A stretch of DNA of 64,000 nucleotides, from the NCBI GenBank assembly GCA_023399155.1, contig JAEWQP010000022.1:1-64000 (forward strand), in the 5' to 3' direction. The translations under genes and the position numbers were made by a program. The notes beneath the pieces were generated by a model, which was given only the letters and a program-made list of their open reading frames with translations, was not told the origin of the DNA and made no database searches. This stretch comes from Verrucomicrobiota bacterium. GTDB lineage: Bacteria; Verrucomicrobiota; Verrucomicrobiia; Opitutales; Opitutaceae. This document shows positions 62,063 to 64,000 of the stretch, piece by piece (the first letter of the stretch is position 1; each line of letters begins with the position of its first letter).

Positions 62063-64000
62063 ATGCACTACGGCCACTTCGACGACAAAGCCCGCGAGTA
62101 CGTCATCACGCGCCCTGATACGCCCCGCCCGTGGGCCAATTACCTCGGTTCGACCGAGTATGGCGCGCTCATCACGAACAACGCCGGCGGCTACTCCTTC
62201 TACAAAACCGCGCTCAACGGCCGTTTCCTCCGGGCGCGGTCCAACGCCGTGCCGATGGACCAGCCCGGCCGGTATTTCTATCTCCGCGACAACGAGACCG
62301 CCGACTATTGGTCGTCGTCGTGGCAGCCCGTGGGCAAGCCGCTCTCGAAATACAAGAGCACCTGCCGTCACGGCACCGCCTGTACGATCATCACTTCGCG
62401 CTACTCCGGCATCGAGACGGAGAGCACGTATTTCGTACCGCTGGGCCAGAGTTTTGAATACTGGCGCCTGAAGGTGACGAACAAGGGCAGGAAGCCGCGC
62501 AAGCTCTCGGTCTACACGTTCTGCGAGTTCGCCAGCTGCTGGAACATGCCGAACGACCTGACGAATCTGCAGTACTCCCAGTTCATCACCAAGGCGGAGA
62601 TGGACAACGGAGTGCTCTGCATGATGTCGCACCCGTATTACCAATTCGATCCGGACAACTTTCTCTGCGGTGCGGGCCGCACCTGGATGTCCCTCACGGG
62701 CGCGCCGATCAGCGGGTTCGAGACCACGCGCGAAAACTTCTTCGGGTCGGTCTATAACACCTACGCCAACCCGCGGGCGGTGATCGAGGGCACGACCTCG
62801 GATTTCCTGGCCGAGGGTGAGAACGGCTGCGGCACATTCAAGGCCGACCTCGAACTCGCGCCCGGCGAACAGCGCGAACTCATCGTGCTGCTCGGCATGG
62901 GCACGCCGGCATCGCACGGCCACAGGACCATCGCCGAGTTCGGCAACCCCGCGCGTTGTGAGGACGAGTTGAGCAAACTCAAGGCGCACTGGCACGGGCT
63001 GCTCGCGGGCGTGTCGGTCGCGACGCCGGACGGGGAGTTCAACTCCATGGCGAACACCTGGGGCGGGTACAACGCACTCATCACCTACGCCTGGTCGCGC
63101 CATGCCTCGATGATCTACAACGGCGAACGCGACGGCCTCGGCTTCCGCGACACCGTGCAGGATTTCCTCGGCGCCATGCCGCACCTCAAGGACGGCATTC
63201 GCGCGCGCCTCGAGCTCATGCTCACCGGCCAGGTCTCCAACGGCGGCGCCATGCCGGTGGTGCAGCCGTTCAACCACACCCCGGGCACGATGCCGCCGCC
63301 AAAGCGCGAGGAGTATCGCTCCGACGACTGCCAGTGGTTCTTCCACGCGATTCCCGATTACGTGGCGGAGACCGGCGATGTGGATTTCTACACCAAGGTC
63401 CTGCCTTACGCCGACCGGGGCGAGGCCACCGTGCTCGGCCACCTGCGCCGTGCGCTGGAGTTCAACCTCGAGCGCTCCGGTAAGAACGGCCTGCCCTGCG
63501 GCCTGCACGCGGACTGGAACGACTGCGTGAAGATGGGCTACGAGGGCGAGTCCGTCATGGTTGCTTTCCAGCTTCGGTATGGACTGGCCACCTACGCCGG
63601 CATCGCGGAACAACTGCATGCGCGGACCGTGTCCGGGGGTAGGGCGAGCCCTTCCGCCTCCGCCGAGGTTACGGCGGGCAGGCAGGGCGAGCCGCAGCAG
63701 GGCGTGACCGGCGCTGAACGATTCGTCGAGGATGCCTCGCCTTACCTGCAGGAGGCCGCCTGGGCCCGCGCCGAACTCGCGAAACTCGAAGCCGCGATCC
63801 AGAAGGCCGCGTGGGACGGCGAGTGGTTCCTGTGGGCGATCGGCGCCGACGGTCACCGCTACGGATCGAAGGCCGAAACCGAGGGCCGCATCTACATCAA
63901 CACGCAGGTCTTTGCCGTGATGTCGGGCGCGGCCTCGGCCGAGCAGGGTCGCAGCGCGATGGACGCGCTCAAGCGCGATCTCGCCACGCCTTACGGCATC
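62063..64000 (+). CDS. GH94 disaccharide phosphorylase, chitobiose-type (partial at right edge)
   Basis: At least 646 residues; continues past the window. Close paralogue of the gene at 3840: REYVITRPDTP, NNAGGYSF, WHGLL and DWND at 484-487. Between DWND and the next shared WDG motif this protein is 41 residues longer than the paralogue. The extra stretch (about residues 525-565) coincides with a palindromic repeat element of the intergenic type and is of low-complexity composition. The insertion keeps the frame. The substrate is as uncertain as for the paralogue. Confidence 0.9.
   Translation, partial: MHYGHFDDKAREYVITRPDTPRPWANYLGSTEYGALITNNAGGYSFYKTALNGRFLRARSNAVPMDQPGRYFYLRDNETADYWSSSWQPVGKPLSKYKSTCRHGTACTIITSRYSGIETESTYFVPLGQSFEYWRLKVTNKGRKPRKLSVYTFCEFASCWNMPNDLTNLQYSQFITKAEMDNGVLCMMSHPYYQFDPDNFLCGAGRTWMSLTGAPISGFETTRENFFGSVYNTYANPRAVIEGTTSDFLAEGENGCGTFKADLELAPGEQRELIVLLGMGTPASHGHRTIAEFGNPARCEDELSKLKAHWHGLLAGVSVATPDGEFNSMANTWGGYNALITYAWSRHASMIYNGERDGLGFRDTVQDFLGAMPHLKDGIRARLELMLTGQVSNGGAMPVVQPFNHTPGTMPPPKREEYRSDDCQWFFHAIPDYVAETGDVDFYTKVLPYADRGEATVLGHLRRALEFNLERSGKNGLPCGLHADWNDCVKMGYEGESVMVAFQLRYGLATYAGIAEQLHARTVSGGRASPSASAEVTAGRQGEPQQGVTGAERFVEDASPYLQEAAWARAELAKLEAAIQKAAWDGEWFLWAIGADGHRYGSKAETEGRIYINTQVFAVMSGAASAEQGRSAMDALKRDLATPYGI
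63638..63746 (+). repeat. Palindromic element inside the GH94 coding sequence
   Basis: ggtagggcgag (63638-63648) and ctcgccttacc (63736-63746) are inverted ends with 10 of 11 matches, the same ends as the intergenic copies at 61604 and 61845. The 109-bp interval stays in frame and is absent from the paralogue at 3840. Confidence 0.75.

Noticed and set aside
1..64000. tRNA or rRNA genes
   Set aside because: I looked by eye for T-loop (ggttcgaatcc-like) words and rRNA-like blocks and found none. A covariance search could still find a missed small RNA.

Overview
The window is 64 kb of GC-rich, densely coding bacterial chromosome. It most resembles the Opitutaceae (Verrucomicrobiota). This is inferred from gene content: several GH94 sugar phosphorylases, a TonB-receptor polysaccharide locus with no SusD gene, an oleC-oleD pair, a GxxExxY protein inside a palindromic repeat array, and many dispersed palindromic repeats. 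I found no rRNA, tRNA, prophage, transposase or CRISPR array. The last gene runs off the right edge.

Region by region. 1-1236: array of about 193-bp repeats carrying a GxxExxY nuclease-like gene. 1237-6233 (minus): GH94 phosphorylase, PfkB sugar kinase and secreted GH10 xylanase. 6463-7179: SYLF-domain protein. 7377-11109 (minus): four overlapping genes (GT4, GNAT, DUF2334 deacetylase, LPG-synthase-type membrane protein) that look like a glycolipid or envelope-lipid pathway. 11249-14084: lipoprotein, YajQ and tRNA-dihydrouridine synthase. 14147-16995: oleD and oleC of head-to-head olefin synthesis. 17043-19674: glycosyltransferase-like protein and MATE exporter. 20068-21393: small membrane protein and an OxyR-like regulator that diverge around a four-half-site OxyR-type operator. 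21435-24677: copper-type P1B ATPase and rsgA. 24664-31101 (minus): four-gene two-component signalling island. 31284-32231: argC.

32442-43219 is a polysaccharide utilization locus: LacI regulator, TonB-dependent receptor, GH28, a 1195-residue GH43/six-hairpin fusion and an MFS transporter. 43279-46710 (minus) is an envelope-stress cassette (YqaE/Pmp3, YihY, DUF3618, holin-X type, coiled-coil protein). 47127-50216: DUF748-like protein and recQ. 50427-54510 is an iron/manganese locus: DtxR-type repressor, a divergent DtxR-FeoA fusion and a FeoB split into separate GTPase and membrane genes. 54689-58014: RlmD-like and SpoU-type methyltransferases and a lipoprotein with two TonB_C domains. 58234-64000: DUF4380-like protein, cellobiose-phosphorylase-like GH94, a nest of palindromic elements, and a second GH94 that carries one such element in frame.

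Taken together, the organism appears to take up plant polysaccharide fragments through a TonB receptor, cut them with secreted GH10, GH28 and GH43 enzymes, and split oligosaccharides phosphorolytically in the cytoplasm. The observations I rate highest are the OxyR-type operator paired with a regulator that lacks the redox cysteines, the palindromic element inside a GH94 gene, the GH43/six-hairpin fusion, and the overlapping lipid-modification operon.
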